A stretch of 64,000 nt of DNA, from the NCBI GenBank assembly GCA_024274705.1, contig JAJSAL010000011.1, positions 1 to 64,000 on the forward strand. Direction: 5' to 3'. The notes beneath the pieces are model-generated. The model had not been told where the DNA came from. It did not search any database and worked only from the letters and a program-made list of their open reading frames with translations. The stretch is from Spirochaetota bacterium (lineage in GTDB: Bacteria; Spirochaetota; Spirochaetia; SPDA01; JAJSAL01). How positions within the stretch are numbered: the stretch's first letter is position 1; each line of letters starts with the position of its first letter. Positions 27,003 through 36,252 of this stretch are shown piece after piece. The position numbers were made by a program, and so were the translations under genes.

Positions 27003-28124
27003 GTGATACAGATAAAAGAGGTTACCACACCGGGTGATTTAAAACAGTTTATCAAGTTTCCCCTGAAACTGTATAAAGACCATCCCTGTTACGTTCCGAA
27101 CCTGATCAGGGACGAAAAAGCGACCCTGGACAGGAAGAAGAACGCTGCCTTTGAATACTGTGAAGCGAAATACTGGCTGGCATACAAAGACGGAAAGATC
27201 GCCGGCCGTATTGCGGGCATTATCAATCACAACTATATTAAAAAATGGAAAGATAGAAACGCCAGATTCGGCTGGGTTGACTTCATCGATGACGAAGAAG
27301 TGTCAAAAGCTCTCTTTGAAACCGTTGAATCCTGGGTGCGGGAAAAAGGGATGGAAGCTATCCATGGACCCTTAGGGTTTACCGATTTCGACGAGGAAGG
27401 CATGCTGGTTGAAGGATTCGGGGAGTTAGGTACCCTGGCGTTGATCTACAACTATCCTTACTATCCGAAGCACCTGGAAAAACTGGGATACGTCAAGGAC
27501 GTGGACTGGCTGGAATACGAGATCCGGCAGCCGGAAGAGATCCATGAAAAGATCGTCCGCCTGAATAAAATCGTGCTGAAGCGGAATAAGCTCCACCTGG
27601 TGCCGGCAAAAAAAGCGAAGGACCTCCGCCCCTATGCCAGGGGTGTGTTCGAGCTGGTCAACACAACCTACACCGACCTGTATGGGTTCGTGGAACTGAA
27701 CGACAAGCAGATTGATGGGTACATAGACCTCTATTTCCCGTTTATCGATCCGGAATACACCAAGATCATCGTAGATGAAAACGATAAGGTGGCTGCTTTC
27801 GGTATTACCATGCCTTCCCTGTCCCGGGCCCTGCAGAAGGCAAAGGGCAGACTCTTTCCCTTCGGCCTGTTCCACATTCTCCATGCCCTGAAGCATCCGA
27901 AAGGCCTGGACATGTACCTGGTGGCGGTCAGGAAGGAGTTCCAGAACAAGGGGATTCCTGCGGTGCTTCTTACAGAAATTACACAGGCGTGCATTCGTAA
28001 CGGGATAATGACCGGTGAAACCGCAGCGGAGCTGGAACACAACCTGGATGTCCAGGCCCTGTGGAAGCATTATCCCAAGCGGCAGCACAAGCGCCGCAGG
28101 TGTTATATCAGGAAGCTGGTGTAA
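27003..28124 (+). CDS. GNAT-like N-acyltransferase of unknown substrate
   Basis: A 373-residue cytoplasmic protein. The first half (about 1-165) begins QIKEVTTPGDLKQFIKFP and contains WLAYKDGKIAGRIAGIINH and GPLGFTDFDEEGMLVEGF. The second half carries MYLVAVRKEFQNKGIPAVLLTEI, which resembles the acetyl-CoA-binding R/QxxGxG/A loop of GNAT enzymes. Such long, paired-GNAT proteins are common in spirochaetes and Bacteroidota but have no settled function. GTG 27003 follows AAGGAGGAG. It ends 26 bp from the convergent LacI gene. No pathway is suggested by its neighbours. Confidence 0.65.
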   Translation: MIQIKEVTTPGDLKQFIKFPLKLYKDHPCYVPNLIRDEKATLDRKKNAAFEYCEAKYWLAYKDGKIAGRIAGIINHNYIKKWKDRNARFGWVDFIDDEEVSKALFETVESWVREKGMEAIHGPLGFTDFDEEGMLVEGFGELGTLALIYNYPYYPKHLEKLGYVKDVDWLEYEIRQPEEIHEKIVRLNKIVLKRNKLHLVPAKKAKDLRPYARGVFELVNTTYTDLYGFVELNDKQIDGYIDLYFPFIDPEYTKIIVDENDKVAAFGITMPSLSRALQKAKGRLFPFGLFHILHALKHPKGLDMYLVAVRKEFQNKGIPAVLLTEITQACIRNGIMTGETAAELEHNLDVQALWKHYPKRQHKRRRCYIRKLV

Positions 28125-28149
28125 CGAAGGAACGGCAGCGAATCCGTTC

Positions 28150-29130
28150 TTACGCAGTTTGCCGGATAACCAGTTCAGGTTCGAGAATGATATGTTCTAC
28201 CTGCTGGTCTTTGTTATATAGTTGATTGAACAACAGTGTCGAAGCCTTTGTCCCGATCTGATAGGTGGGTTGTTTGACAGTTGTAAGGCCGGGTGTGATG
28301 ATGTGTGCAGTGGGTATATCATCGAATCCGATTAGTAGAATGTCATCGGGTATGCGAACATTATTCTGGAGAAGCGTATTATAGGCACCAAGTGCAATCA
28401 AATCATTGGTTGCAAAAATAGACCCGAAATCGATTTCCTGCATTAGGATTTCCTGCATGATTCTCTGACCGCCGTCATAACTTACCTCACATTCGTGTAT
28501 GAGCATTTCATTCCTGTTCATTCCTGCTTTCTGGAGAGCCCGTAAATAGCCGGTCAGTCTTTCGAAGTACGTATTGATGGATAGAGGACCAGTAAGTAAA
28601 AGGATTTCTTCATGCTTTCTTTCCAACAGATGAGATGCAGCGATATATCCGCCTTTTTCATTATTGACCACTACCGAGGAAAATGCATTACCGAGTCTTC
28701 TGTCTACCACGACTATTGATATGTCCTTTATATTAGATAGAATACGGGGGTTTTTACCGGTTCCAACGAATATAAGTCCGTCTATATCCCGGCTTAACAG
28801 CGTAATAAGATACTTTTCTTCTTTTTCTGGGTTTTCGTAGGTGTTGCACAGGATCACATTGTGATTATTCTGCTCAGAGATGTCCTCGATTCCACGAATG
28901 ATTTCTGTGAAAAAAGCATTGGCAATATCAGGGACGATGATCCCTATTGTAGAAGTTTTTCTTGTCTTAAGACTCCTGGCGATGAGGTTGGGTTTATACT
29001 CAAGGGTTTCGACTGCGTCCAGTACTCTCTGCTGGGTTTCCTTTTTGAGGGATTTACTGTTGTTCAACACGTATGAAACCGTACTGGTGGCTACACCTGC
29101 AAGCTTTGCCACATCTTTTATAGTTGCCAT
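28150..29130 (-). CDS. LacI-family transcriptional repressor of the adjacent sugar cassette
   Basis: A 326-residue regulator. The N-terminal HTH is ATIKDVAKLAGVATSTVSYV with a hinge helix after NLIARSLKTRKT, and a periplasmic-binding-protein-like effector domain fills residues 60-325. ATG 29130 is preferred because GAAGGAAT precedes it and the LacI motif starts there, so the longer frame to 29223 is rejected. It is divergent from the ribose-type binding protein gene. CG-centred palindromes lie at its own start, downstream of the transporter promoter and beside the transporter start, so it probably represses both directions until a sugar or sugar phosphate binds. Confidence 0.9.
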   Translation of the reverse strand: MATIKDVAKLAGVATSTVSYVLNNSKSLKKETQQRVLDAVETLEYKPNLIARSLKTRKTSTIGIIVPDIANAFFTEIIRGIEDISEQNNHNVILCNTYENPEKEEKYLITLLSRDIDGLIFVGTGKNPRILSNIKDISIVVVDRRLGNAFSSVVVNNEKGGYIAASHLLERKHEEILLLTGPLSINTYFERLTGYLRALQKAGMNRNEMLIHECEVSYDGGQRIMQEILMQEIDFGSIFATNDLIALGAYNTLLQNNVRIPDDILLIGFDDIPTAHIITPGLTTVKQPTYQIGTKASTLLFNQLYNKDQQVEHIILEPELVIRQTA

Positions 29131-29143
29131 TTTATTCCTTCGA

Positions 29144-29161
29144 AGGTGAATCGTTTGCATT
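29144..29161. promoter_or_regulatory. Putative LacI operator O1
   Basis: An imperfect CG-centred site AGGTGAATCGTTTGCATT just upstream of the lacI-type gene. It shares GGTGAATCGTTT with the reverse complement of the site at 29357-29374. Its position suggests autorepression. Confidence 0.5.
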
Positions 29162-29320
29162 ATATCAATGGTGAATACATTATGCAACATGAAAAAAAAT
29201 ATTATAATTTTCCGATAATACAAGTATAGAGAAGAATGAAAGTATATAAATATTTATACTATAGTTAAATAAGATGATTATATTCTTGCAGGATATTTTT
29301 CAAAAAAAGTAATTTTTTTA

Positions 29321-29349
29321 TTGACAGATTGAAAGTGAAGGGTTAGTAT
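29321..29349 (+). promoter_or_regulatory. Sigma-70 promoter of the CUT2 transporter operon
   Basis: A perfect TTGACA at 29321-29326, 17 nt, and TAGTAT at 29344-29349. Transcription would begin near 29356, at the edge of an operator-like palindrome. The rest of the 374-nt divergent spacer (29131-29504) is AT-rich and holds the two other operator-like sites and no evident gene. Confidence 0.6.
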
Positions 29350-29356
29350 GCGATAA

Positions 29357-29374
29357 AGGTTAAACGATTCACCT
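29357..29374. promoter_or_regulatory. Putative LacI operator O2
   Basis: AGGTTAAACGATTCACCT, 14 of 18 positions symmetric around CG, sitting on the predicted transcription start of the transporter operon. A repressor here would block initiation. Confidence 0.6.
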
Positions 29375-29440
29375 ATATTGCTATATAGCTATGGTCAATC
29401 AGGATTTATTTGGAGATTATGGATAAATATTGTGTAAAAT

Positions 29441-29458
29441 AAGTTAATCGATTAACTT
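29441..29458. promoter_or_regulatory. Putative LacI operator O3 (perfect palindrome)
   Basis: AAGTTAATCGATTAACTT is a perfect 18-bp palindrome centred on CG, 47 nt before the binding-protein start. It matches the layout of LacI/GalR operators. With O1 and O2 it could support looping. Confidence 0.7.
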
Positions 29459-29504
29459 AGAAACGGCTTCTTAATGAAGTTGAAATATAAAACTGGAGGT
29501 TTTT

Positions 29505-30506
29505 ATGAAAAACAGATGGATGGTTATCGTAGCAAGTCTTCTTCTTTCCGTCCCCATGGTACTCATGGCCGGAGGTCAGAAAGAAGTATCTGCGGAAAAA
29601 AGCGGAACCATGAAGATCGGCGTCGCTTTGGATCAATTGAATGACCCGTTCTGGGTAGGTATCAAAAAGGGTATCGATGATGCAGGAAAGGATCTGGGTG
29701 TTGAACTGGTCATTCGAACAGCAGAAGGTGATGCGGTCAAGCAGAACAGTCAAATCGACGATATGATAGCCCAGGGTGTCTCTGCGATTGTATGTGTGTA
29801 TGTTGACTCAAAAGCGATACTGCAAGGAGTAAAAGCAAGTAATGAAGCGGGAATTCCTTTTGTCTTCTGTGACAGGACGTTGAGCAGTACAGATGATGCA
29901 AAAGTTGCATGGGGTATTGCCACCGACAACTACGCGCTCACGAAAAACGGCTGGGAATGGATGGTGGGGTATGCCCGCGAAAACGGTATGAACCTGAAAG
30001 TTCTGGAGCTGGTGGGTAGCTTATCTGATGAAAACGTTTTGAGACGGACCGACGGATTCAAAGATGTAATGAAAAACAACAGCGACATAGTCGAACTGGT
30101 TCAGCAGGTGCCGACGGAATGGAACCTGGAAAAGGCATTGGCGGGCGCAACGAACGCACTCCAGGCACATCCGGAAATAAATACTATTTTCATGCATTCC
30201 GATTACCTGCTAGGCGCTACGATCTCTGCATTAAGGCAGGCCGGACGATATAAAAAGATCGGCGAGGATGGTCATGTTATCGTAATGCCGTACTCTGGAA
30301 ATGAAAGTTCCATTAATGCGATGAAAGAAGGATACGTGGAAATGATTTTCGGTATGGATGTTTACAAGGAAGGATATGAAGCCGTTAAAGCCGCAGTTGA
30401 AATCGCAAACGGTAAAAAGTATGGTGAACCCTTGCTCGATGCAGGGTTTATTATTACTCAGGAAAATTTTAATGAAATGTCTAAAAGGGCATATGGAACA
30501 TTTTAA
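29505..30506 (+). CDS. Sugar ABC transporter substrate-binding protein (ribose/allose type, CUT2)
   Basis: A 333-residue periplasmic binding protein of the RbsB class. The signal peptide ends at VLMAGGQKE, a junction shared with the second binding protein in this window. The mature domain begins MKIGVALDQLNDPFWVGIKKG, the usual first strand and ligand loop, and contains VYVDSKAILQGVKAS and IFMHSDYLLGATISALRQAG. ATG 29505 follows GGAGG. The nearby RpiB and ROK kinase suggest a hexose or pentose such as D-allose, but this is inference. A hairpin follows the gene, probably to raise its level over the permeases. Confidence 0.88.
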   Translation: MKNRWMVIVASLLLSVPMVLMAGGQKEVSAEKSGTMKIGVALDQLNDPFWVGIKKGIDDAGKDLGVELVIRTAEGDAVKQNSQIDDMIAQGVSAIVCVYVDSKAILQGVKASNEAGIPFVFCDRTLSSTDDAKVAWGIATDNYALTKNGWEWMVGYARENGMNLKVLELVGSLSDENVLRRTDGFKDVMKNNSDIVELVQQVPTEWNLEKALAGATNALQAHPEINTIFMHSDYLLGATISALRQAGRYKKIGEDGHVIVMPYSGNESSINAMKEGYVEMIFGMDVYKEGYEAVKAAVEIANGKKYGEPLLDAGFIITQENFNEMSKRAYGTF

Positions 30507-30527
30507 CGAAACAATTTAAAATTTCGG

Positions 30528-30563
30528 GTCTGGTGAGGATTGGTCCACGCCAGACTTCTTTTT
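30528..30563 (+). terminator. Hairpin with T-run between binding protein and permease
   Basis: GTCTGG (30528-30533) pairs with CCAGAC (30550-30555), followed by TTCTTTTTT. A 6-bp stem with a 16-nt loop is weak, so it probably acts as a leaky attenuator rather than a full stop. Confidence 0.55.
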
Positions 30564-30591
30564 TCATCCAAGTTTTGTAAGGCTGGCTTTA

Positions 30592-31554
30592 ATGAACAAA
30601 TCCGGAATACAGTCGTATCTGTTTTCTTCTGTGGAGCGGATGTCTGTTGCATTTTTTATCGTATACTTCATTTTTTCATTGTTTTTTATTGAAGGATTTT
30701 CAAATCTGGTAAATCTGAGGAATATTCTTATTCAATGTACATATCTTATATTACTCGCATGCGGCATGACCTTTGTGTTTATAAACGGTGGAATAGATTT
30801 TTCCGTAACGGCAACAGTGGGGCTGGGGAGTATCCTTGGTGCCCGTGTTCTTACATTGAACGGGAATCCCATGACCATGACATTTCTGGGAGTCCTGGTT
30901 ATGATAGCAATCGGTATCGTTATCGGTAGTATCAATGGATTAATTGTAACCCGGCTTAAAATACCGTCGTTTATTGCCACCATGGCAACTCAACTCATCT
31001 TTTCAGGTTTCGCTCTTTGGTATACAGAGAGCGCTACAATCGGGGGGTTGCCGGAACCCTTTCTCTTTATCGGAAGAGGGGTATTTCTGGGTATACCAAT
31101 GCCGATTATTATCATGACTGTCCTTGTGATTGTTTTTGCTTATATTCTGAATCATACCGTTTTAGGAAGATTCATTTTTGCCGTCGGCACTAATCACAGG
31201 ACATCACAGATTTCCGGCATACCTGTTAAAAAGACAATATTTAAACTGTTTGTTATCTCCGGCCTGCTTGCATCTATCAGCAGTATCATCATGACTTCCA
31301 GAAGCGGGGTGGGCATGCCTGCCATGGGGAAAAACATGCTTATGGATATTGTAGCAGCAGTTGTTATAGGAGGGACTGCTGTTACAGGTGGAGAGGGGAG
31401 TATCCTGGGGACTGTAACAGGAGCAGTCCTGATTATCGTACTCAACAACAGCCTTAATCTTCTGGGAGTCGAGTGGTATATCATCAACGCTTTGAAAGGA
31501 ACAATGATCGTGCTGGTAGCCCTTCTGGGTGTGTTTCGGAATTTGCGGGATTAA
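30592..31554 (+). CDS. CUT2 sugar ABC transporter permease (RbsC-like) 1
   Basis: A 320-residue membrane protein with about eight to ten helices. It has the family segment LLACGMTFVFINGGIDFSVT (residues about 54-73) and the coupling-region RTSQISGIPVKKTIFKLFVI, then AAVVIGGTAVTGGEGS. It is one of two permease genes flanking the ATPase gene, so a heterodimeric pore is likely. It lies 85 nt after the binding-protein stop, behind a hairpin, and 10 nt before the ATPase start. Confidence 0.9.
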   Translation: MNKSGIQSYLFSSVERMSVAFFIVYFIFSLFFIEGFSNLVNLRNILIQCTYLILLACGMTFVFINGGIDFSVTATVGLGSILGARVLTLNGNPMTMTFLGVLVMIAIGIVIGSINGLIVTRLKIPSFIATMATQLIFSGFALWYTESATIGGLPEPFLFIGRGVFLGIPMPIIIMTVLVIVFAYILNHTVLGRFIFAVGTNHRTSQISGIPVKKTIFKLFVISGLLASISSIIMTSRSGVGMPAMGKNMLMDIVAAVVIGGTAVTGGEGSILGTVTGAVLIIVLNNSLNLLGVEWYIINALKGTMIVLVALLGVFRNLRD

Positions 31555-31564
31555 GGAGTTACCA

Positions 31565-33073
31565 ATGGCGAATGGACCTGTTTTACAGCTCAGGAGAATA
31601 AATAAGAGTTTTTCCGGTGTGAAAGTTCTTAGGGATGTAGACATTACCCTTAGTAATAAAGGTTCCATCCTGGGTCTTGTAGGTGAAAACGGAGCCGGAA
31701 AATCAACGCTTATGAACATACTTGCTGGTGTATGCCCCCGGGACAGTGGTGAGATAGTATTGGAAGGGCAACCGTACAGTCCAAAAAATGCAAAAGATGC
31801 GGATTTGGCGGGAATCTCTCTCATACATCAGGAATTGAACCTTTTCCTTAATATGACGATCGCTGAAAATATGTATTTATCGGTTGCACCCGGATCGAAG
31901 ATTGGGTTTCTATCGTACCGTGTGATGAACAGGGAAGCAAAAAAAGTACTGAGTCATCTGGGATTGAACCTGAACCCCGGAACAGTTGCGGATAATCTTT
32001 CTATGGGCATGAGGCAGATGGTGGAGATTGCCAAGGCTATTGCGAGGGAAGCTATAATTGTCGTGTTTGACGAACCTACGACTTCCCTCTCCGACAGGGA
32101 AAAGAAACACCTTTTTACCATTATCAGGCAGCTATCCCGTAAAGGTATTTCGATGATCTATATATCCCATACCTTGGACGATGTTATTGCCCTTTGTGAT
32201 GAAGTAGCCGTATTAAGGGACGGAGCCGTAATCGGACAAAAACCAATTGAAGAAATTCGCAAAGAAGAGATGATTTCCATGATGGTCGGCCGTAAACTCG
32301 ATCACCTTTTTCCCTATGTTGAGAAGGATTGCGGAGAAACGATACTGAGGATTGAGAATCTCTGTCAGTGGCACACCTTAAGGAACATCAGTTTTTCACT
32401 AAAAGCGGGAGAGATCGTCGGGCTTTTTGGATTGGTGGGTGCAGGGAGAAGTGAACTTGCCCGGGCAGTGTATGGTGTAGACCCTATCGAATCGGGGATA
32501 GTGTATTTTAAAGAAAAGCCTGTTTTACATCCTCATCCGGAATGGTGGATAAAAAATGGGATGGCTTTTGTTACAGAGAACCGGCGGGAAGAGGGACTAC
32601 TGATGCCGAAAAGCGTGAGAGAAAACCTTGTCCTGGCTAATTTACAGAATATGCGGAAGCAGTTTGGCAAAATGGACACCAAACGTGAGGACCGTGACAG
32701 TGATTCCGTAATTAAACGGCTTGATATAAAAACATATGACAAGAGACAGCAAACGGCCCGGATGCTCTCCGGAGGAAACCAGCAGAAGGTCGTTATAGGT
32801 AAGTGGCTTTTAACAGATCCCCGGGTATTTGTAATTGATGAACCAACCCGAGGTGTCGATGTGGGTGCCAAGTTTGAAATATACAATCATATAAACAAAC
32901 TGGCAAAAAATGGATCTGCTATCCTCTTTATTTCATCAGAAATGGAAGAATTAATAGGTGTTTGCGACCGGATTATGGTGATGTGCAGCGGGGCACTTAC
33001 AGGAGAATTATTGAGAAAAGATTTTAATCAGGAAAAACTGCTTACCCTTGCGATCAAGGAGTATGGAACATGA
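31565..33073 (+). CDS. CUT2 sugar ABC transporter ATPase (RbsA-like) 1
   Basis: A 502-residue double ATPase. The first domain has Walker A GENGAGKST near residue 42, signature LSMGMRQMVEIAKA and Walker B FDEPTTSLS. The second has a degenerate Walker A (GLVGAGRSE) but a canonical LSGGNQQKVVIGKW signature and DEPTRGVDVG. This asymmetry is normal for RbsA. ATG 31565 follows AAGGAG; the longer frame from 31529 is rejected. It overlaps the second permease gene by ATGA. Confidence 0.93.
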   Translation: MANGPVLQLRRINKSFSGVKVLRDVDITLSNKGSILGLVGENGAGKSTLMNILAGVCPRDSGEIVLEGQPYSPKNAKDADLAGISLIHQELNLFLNMTIAENMYLSVAPGSKIGFLSYRVMNREAKKVLSHLGLNLNPGTVADNLSMGMRQMVEIAKAIAREAIIVVFDEPTTSLSDREKKHLFTIIRQLSRKGISMIYISHTLDDVIALCDEVAVLRDGAVIGQKPIEEIRKEEMISMMVGRKLDHLFPYVEKDCGETILRIENLCQWHTLRNISFSLKAGEIVGLFGLVGAGRSELARAVYGVDPIESGIVYFKEKPVLHPHPEWWIKNGMAFVTENRREEGLLMPKSVRENLVLANLQNMRKQFGKMDTKREDRDSDSVIKRLDIKTYDKRQQTARMLSGGNQQKVVIGKWLLTDPRVFVIDEPTRGVDVGAKFEIYNHINKLAKNGSAILFISSEMEELIGVCDRIMVMCSGALTGELLRKDFNQEKLLTLAIKEYGT

Positions 33074-34038
33074 ACACGCTGCAGTTGAATAGAGAAACAA
33101 TTTACACTGCCTTTTATAAGTACGGTCTTTTCATCATATTCTTCATTCTTGTATTGATTTTCTCTTTTTTAAATTCCAATTTTTTAACCGGTGCAAACGC
33201 GATTAACCTTTTACAACAGACCGCTTCCACCGGTATTGCCGCAGCAGGACTGGTGTTTGTCCTGGTCTCAGGCGGTATCGATATATCCATGGGCTCAACG
33301 ATGTTCTTCTCTTCTGTAATCGTAACAACACTTACGAATAGCGGAATAGGATTACCAGGTGCGTTTCTGGTTTCGATATTATGTGGAGCTACAGTTGGGG
33401 CACTTAACGGCTTTTTTGTATCAGTGCTCAGGATTGTACCGCTGATTGTAACACTGGCAACCCTCTACATCGTTCGGGGAGTTGCAATGGCTATAACCGG
33501 GGTACAGTCTCTGTTCTTCTTCAACAAGGTTGGGGATGCTGTGGCATATACACGCATCGGAGGGGTAGTCCCGGTCGTGGTGGTCATTCTGTCAGTATCG
33601 CTCTTTGTCGTTCAACTGGTGTTAAGCAGGACACTGTTCGGTAGACAGATCTTTGCCATCGGTAATAACAGGGTTGGAGCCAGGATTATGGGAATAAAAG
33701 TGAAGCGAAATACGTTTCTTACCTATGTTATATCCGGAGCAATGGCAGGTCTTGCAGGGCTGGTTTCAGGAGCTCAGGTTGGGGCAGTTACTCCGACTTT
33801 TGCCGAGGGGCAGGAGTTCATCATTATCACATCAGCGATTCTCGGGGGTGTCAGTCTTTTCGGTGGGAAAGGAAAAGCATTTCCCGGGGCCTTTCTGGGA
33901 GTACTCATCGTGATGTGCATTGAAAACGGACTCGTTATGGCAGGGGCGAATATGTATGTCTATAAAATCATCAGGGGACTGGTGATTTTTTTTGCAGTCA
34001 TGATCGATTGTCTCCGGAACAAGGGCGAGCTTAGATGA
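33070..34038 (+). CDS. CUT2 sugar ABC transporter permease (RbsC-like) 2
   Basis: A 322-residue membrane protein, paralogous to the permease at 30592. It carries GLVFVLVSGGIDISMGSTMF near residue 60, FAIGNNRVGARIMGIKVKRN and SAILGGVSLFGGKGKAFPG. ATG 33070 overlaps the ATPase stop. The subunit order binding protein, permease, ATPase, permease is unusual but known for CUT2 systems. The next gene starts 15 nt later, so the operon continues. Confidence 0.9.
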   Translation: MNTLQLNRETIYTAFYKYGLFIIFFILVLIFSFLNSNFLTGANAINLLQQTASTGIAAAGLVFVLVSGGIDISMGSTMFFSSVIVTTLTNSGIGLPGAFLVSILCGATVGALNGFFVSVLRIVPLIVTLATLYIVRGVAMAITGVQSLFFFNKVGDAVAYTRIGGVVPVVVVILSVSLFVVQLVLSRTLFGRQIFAIGNNRVGARIMGIKVKRNTFLTYVISGAMAGLAGLVSGAQVGAVTPTFAEGQEFIIITSAILGGVSLFGGKGKAFPGAFLGVLIVMCIENGLVMAGANMYVYKIIRGLVIFFAVMIDCLRNKGELR

Positions 34039-34053
34039 CGGAGGAAGAGATAA

Positions 34054-34795
34054 ATGACTTCTCCGCGAACGGGTATCAAAAACTTTGAACCACGAAGAAC
34101 CGGACAGGGTCTCCATCGATTTCGGAGGGCTTTTGTCAAGTATCAATCTTTATACATACGAAGATCTGCTTGAGGAAATGAATATCGGGAACAGAACGGA
34201 AAACGCGATTATAAGCACAGAATGGTCAAATGTACCCAAGCCTTCGGAAAAGTTGCTTGAAATGTGGAGTGTCGATTTCAGGCGGGTCTGGTTGGGGGCT
34301 CCGGACAATTTCGAACCGGTTATTAATGAAGAAGAGAAAACCATGGTCGATGAATGGGGTCTTACCTGGAAGCGGATAGGAAAATACAATGAATTCGTAA
34401 ATCCGCCGTTGGAAGGAGCGTCTCTGGGGGACGTCCTGAACTACAGGTTTCCCGATCCGGAAGATTGCGGACGTTACCGGGGAGTAAAAGAATGGGCGGA
34501 AAAGCTGTATAGGGAGACTGAATACGCTGTGGTCGCCGGCCACTCTATGTTCGGGGTGTTTGAGCTCGGCTGCCGGCTCTGCGGTTTCAACGATTTCCTC
34601 CATAGACTGTTGATTGACAAAAAATTTGTCCGTGTGCTTTTCGACCGAGTGCTCGAAATACAGAAGGCAATCGTCGGCAGATATATCCTTGCGGCGAGTC
34701 ACAATATACAGGACGTTACAACGCCGGAGAATGTTGCAGCAATGTACGAAGCCGGAATCGAATATGGCAGGTATCCTTTAGGTGGTTCGATTTGA
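34054..34795 (+). pseudogene. Broken URO-D-superfamily gene (frameshift and internal deletion)
   Basis: The ATG at 34054 has GGAGG upstream and should encode MTSRERVSKTLNHEEPDRVS like its paralogues. One extra C at 34063/34064 shifts the frame, and the family sequence then continues to 34795 in the +1 frame. The body reads to VGRYILAA, near 34695, then jumps straight to the family C-terminus SHNIQDVTTPENVAAMYEAG. Compared with the paralogue at 52529-53656, about 140 codons of the barrel, including the metal-site region, are missing. It cannot make a normal enzyme. The intact reading on both sides of each lesion suggests recent decay. Confidence 0.8.
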
Positions 34796-34821
34796 TGGAT
34801 GTCAATAAGGAAGGAGCGGGT

Positions 34822-35259
34822 ATGGTTGGAATAGGAAGCGATCACGCAGCATTCGATTTTAAAGAAGAGATAAAAATCTATCTCCTGGATAGAGGGTTTG
34901 ATCTTAAGGATTTTGGATGTCACAGCAGGGAACGGATAGATTATCCTTTAATCGGTGAAGCTGTCGCCCGGGCGGTTTCTATGGGACGATGCGAGCGGGG
35001 GCTGATATTCTGCGGCACAGGTGTGGGAATATCCATTGCAGCCAATAAAATAAAAAATGTTCGCGCTGTTGTGTGCAGTGAACCGTACTCGGCGAAGTTG
35101 TCAAGGCTTCATAACAATACCAATGTTCTATCTATCGGGGCCAGGGTGGTGGGTATCGAACTGGCTAAGATGATTATCGACATCTGGCTGGAAACACCTT
35201 ATGAAGGTGGAAGGCATCAGAAACGGGTCGAGATGATAAACGCACTGAAAGCTGAATAA
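34822..35259 (+). CDS. rpiB: Ribose-5-phosphate isomerase B / LacAB-family isomerase
   Basis: A 145-residue cytoplasmic sugar-phosphate isomerase. It starts MVGIGSDHAAFDFKEEIK and holds the catalytic cysteine in IFCGTGVGISIAANK, with ARLHNNTNVLSIGARVV-like downstream sequence. ATG 34822 follows AAGGAAGGAG and is preferred to the upstream ATG 34795. RpiB also isomerises allose 6-phosphate, and in E. coli rpiB sits beside the allose operon. Family members act on tetrulose or galactose phosphates too. In this operon, upstream of a ROK kinase, it is probably a catabolic isomerase distinct from RpiA. Confidence 0.9.
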   Translation: MVGIGSDHAAFDFKEEIKIYLLDRGFDLKDFGCHSRERIDYPLIGEAVARAVSMGRCERGLIFCGTGVGISIAANKIKNVRAVVCSEPYSAKLSRLHNNTNVLSIGARVVGIELAKMIIDIWLETPYEGGRHQKRVEMINALKAE

Positions 35260-35278
35260 CCGTTAGGGAGCTTACAAG

Positions 35279-36247
35279 TTGATTATGGAAAGGGGTTATT
35301 ACGAATACAGCCTTGGTATAGATATCGGAGGCACTAAAATCAGTATCGGACTGGTAGATCATGAGGGTACGGTTTGGGATAAAGTGGAAATGAAAACCGG
35401 ACCCGATTTCTTTTATCAAACTGTTGTGGATAAAATAACAAAAGGGACTCATACTTTGCTTAAGGGAAATGCATGTACATTGGATGATATAGGTATAATC
35501 GGTTTCGGCATCCCCGGGACCACCTCTTCCAAGGAAGGAATTATCGAGCATGCGCCGAATCTTTCATGGAAAAAAGTACCCTTCGGCAAAGCCATTCATA
35601 AAGAATTGCCGGCCCGGCTCTATTTTGCACAGGAAACCCATGCCGCCGTTCTGGCGGAATACCTGTTCGGAGCCGGAGTTGGTACGGACAATCTGGTGTG
35701 TGTAGCCATCGGTACCGGAATCGGATGCGGCCTCATACTGGGTGGGAAGTTGTATAGAGGCTCCTTTAATACTGCAGGAGAGTTCGGCCATTTGATCGTT
35801 GAAAAAGACGGAGTGTCCTGTGCCTGCGGGAAGAATGGATGTATCGAAACCTACGGGTCAGGGCCTGCAATAGGGAGAAGAATCGCAGATCGTGGAATTG
35901 AGGGTACACGGGGGATGGATACGGAAGAGCTGTTTCGCCTTGCCGCATCCGGCAGAGATGAAATAAAAGATGAGATCCTCAAAGCCGTAGAGTATATAGG
36001 TATGGGTCTGGTGAATGTAGTTAATCTCCTCTCTCCGGAAAAAATCCTTATAACCGGTGGACTTTCCGAACAGATTGAACTGATAATTGAACCCCTTAAA
36101 CGGTATGTCCGTGAACATGGGTATAAAGTTGTAGCGGAAAAGGTTTCTATTGAGCCTGCGGCATTGGGAAAAGATGCGCCGATGATTGGTGCGGCTATGC
36201 TCCATCGTTTTATCGAACCCTATTCGGATATCCAGGCAAGGAATTAA
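35279..36247 (+). CDS. ROK-family sugar kinase (allokinase/glucokinase-like)
   Basis: A 322-residue kinase that phosphorylates a hexose with ATP. The phosphate loop is GIDIGGTKISIGLVD (residue about 12). The ROK zinc motif CACGKNGCIE near residue 180 is complete, and the catalytic aspartate region is in IIGFGIPGTTSSKEG. TTG 35279 is chosen because AGGGAG lies 8 nt upstream; ATG 35285 is 14 nt away. Its position after rpiB in a ribose-type ABC operon resembles AlsK of D-allose catabolism, but the substrate is not proven. No HTH is present, so it is an enzyme and not a NagC-type repressor. Confidence 0.87.
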   Translation: MIMERGYYEYSLGIDIGGTKISIGLVDHEGTVWDKVEMKTGPDFFYQTVVDKITKGTHTLLKGNACTLDDIGIIGFGIPGTTSSKEGIIEHAPNLSWKKVPFGKAIHKELPARLYFAQETHAAVLAEYLFGAGVGTDNLVCVAIGTGIGCGLILGGKLYRGSFNTAGEFGHLIVEKDGVSCACGKNGCIETYGSGPAIGRRIADRGIEGTRGMDTEELFRLAASGRDEIKDEILKAVEYIGMGLVNVVNLLSPEKILITGGLSEQIELIIEPLKRYVREHGYKVVAEKVSIEPAALGKDAPMIGAAMLHRFIEPYSDIQARN

Positions 36248-36252
36248 CACTC

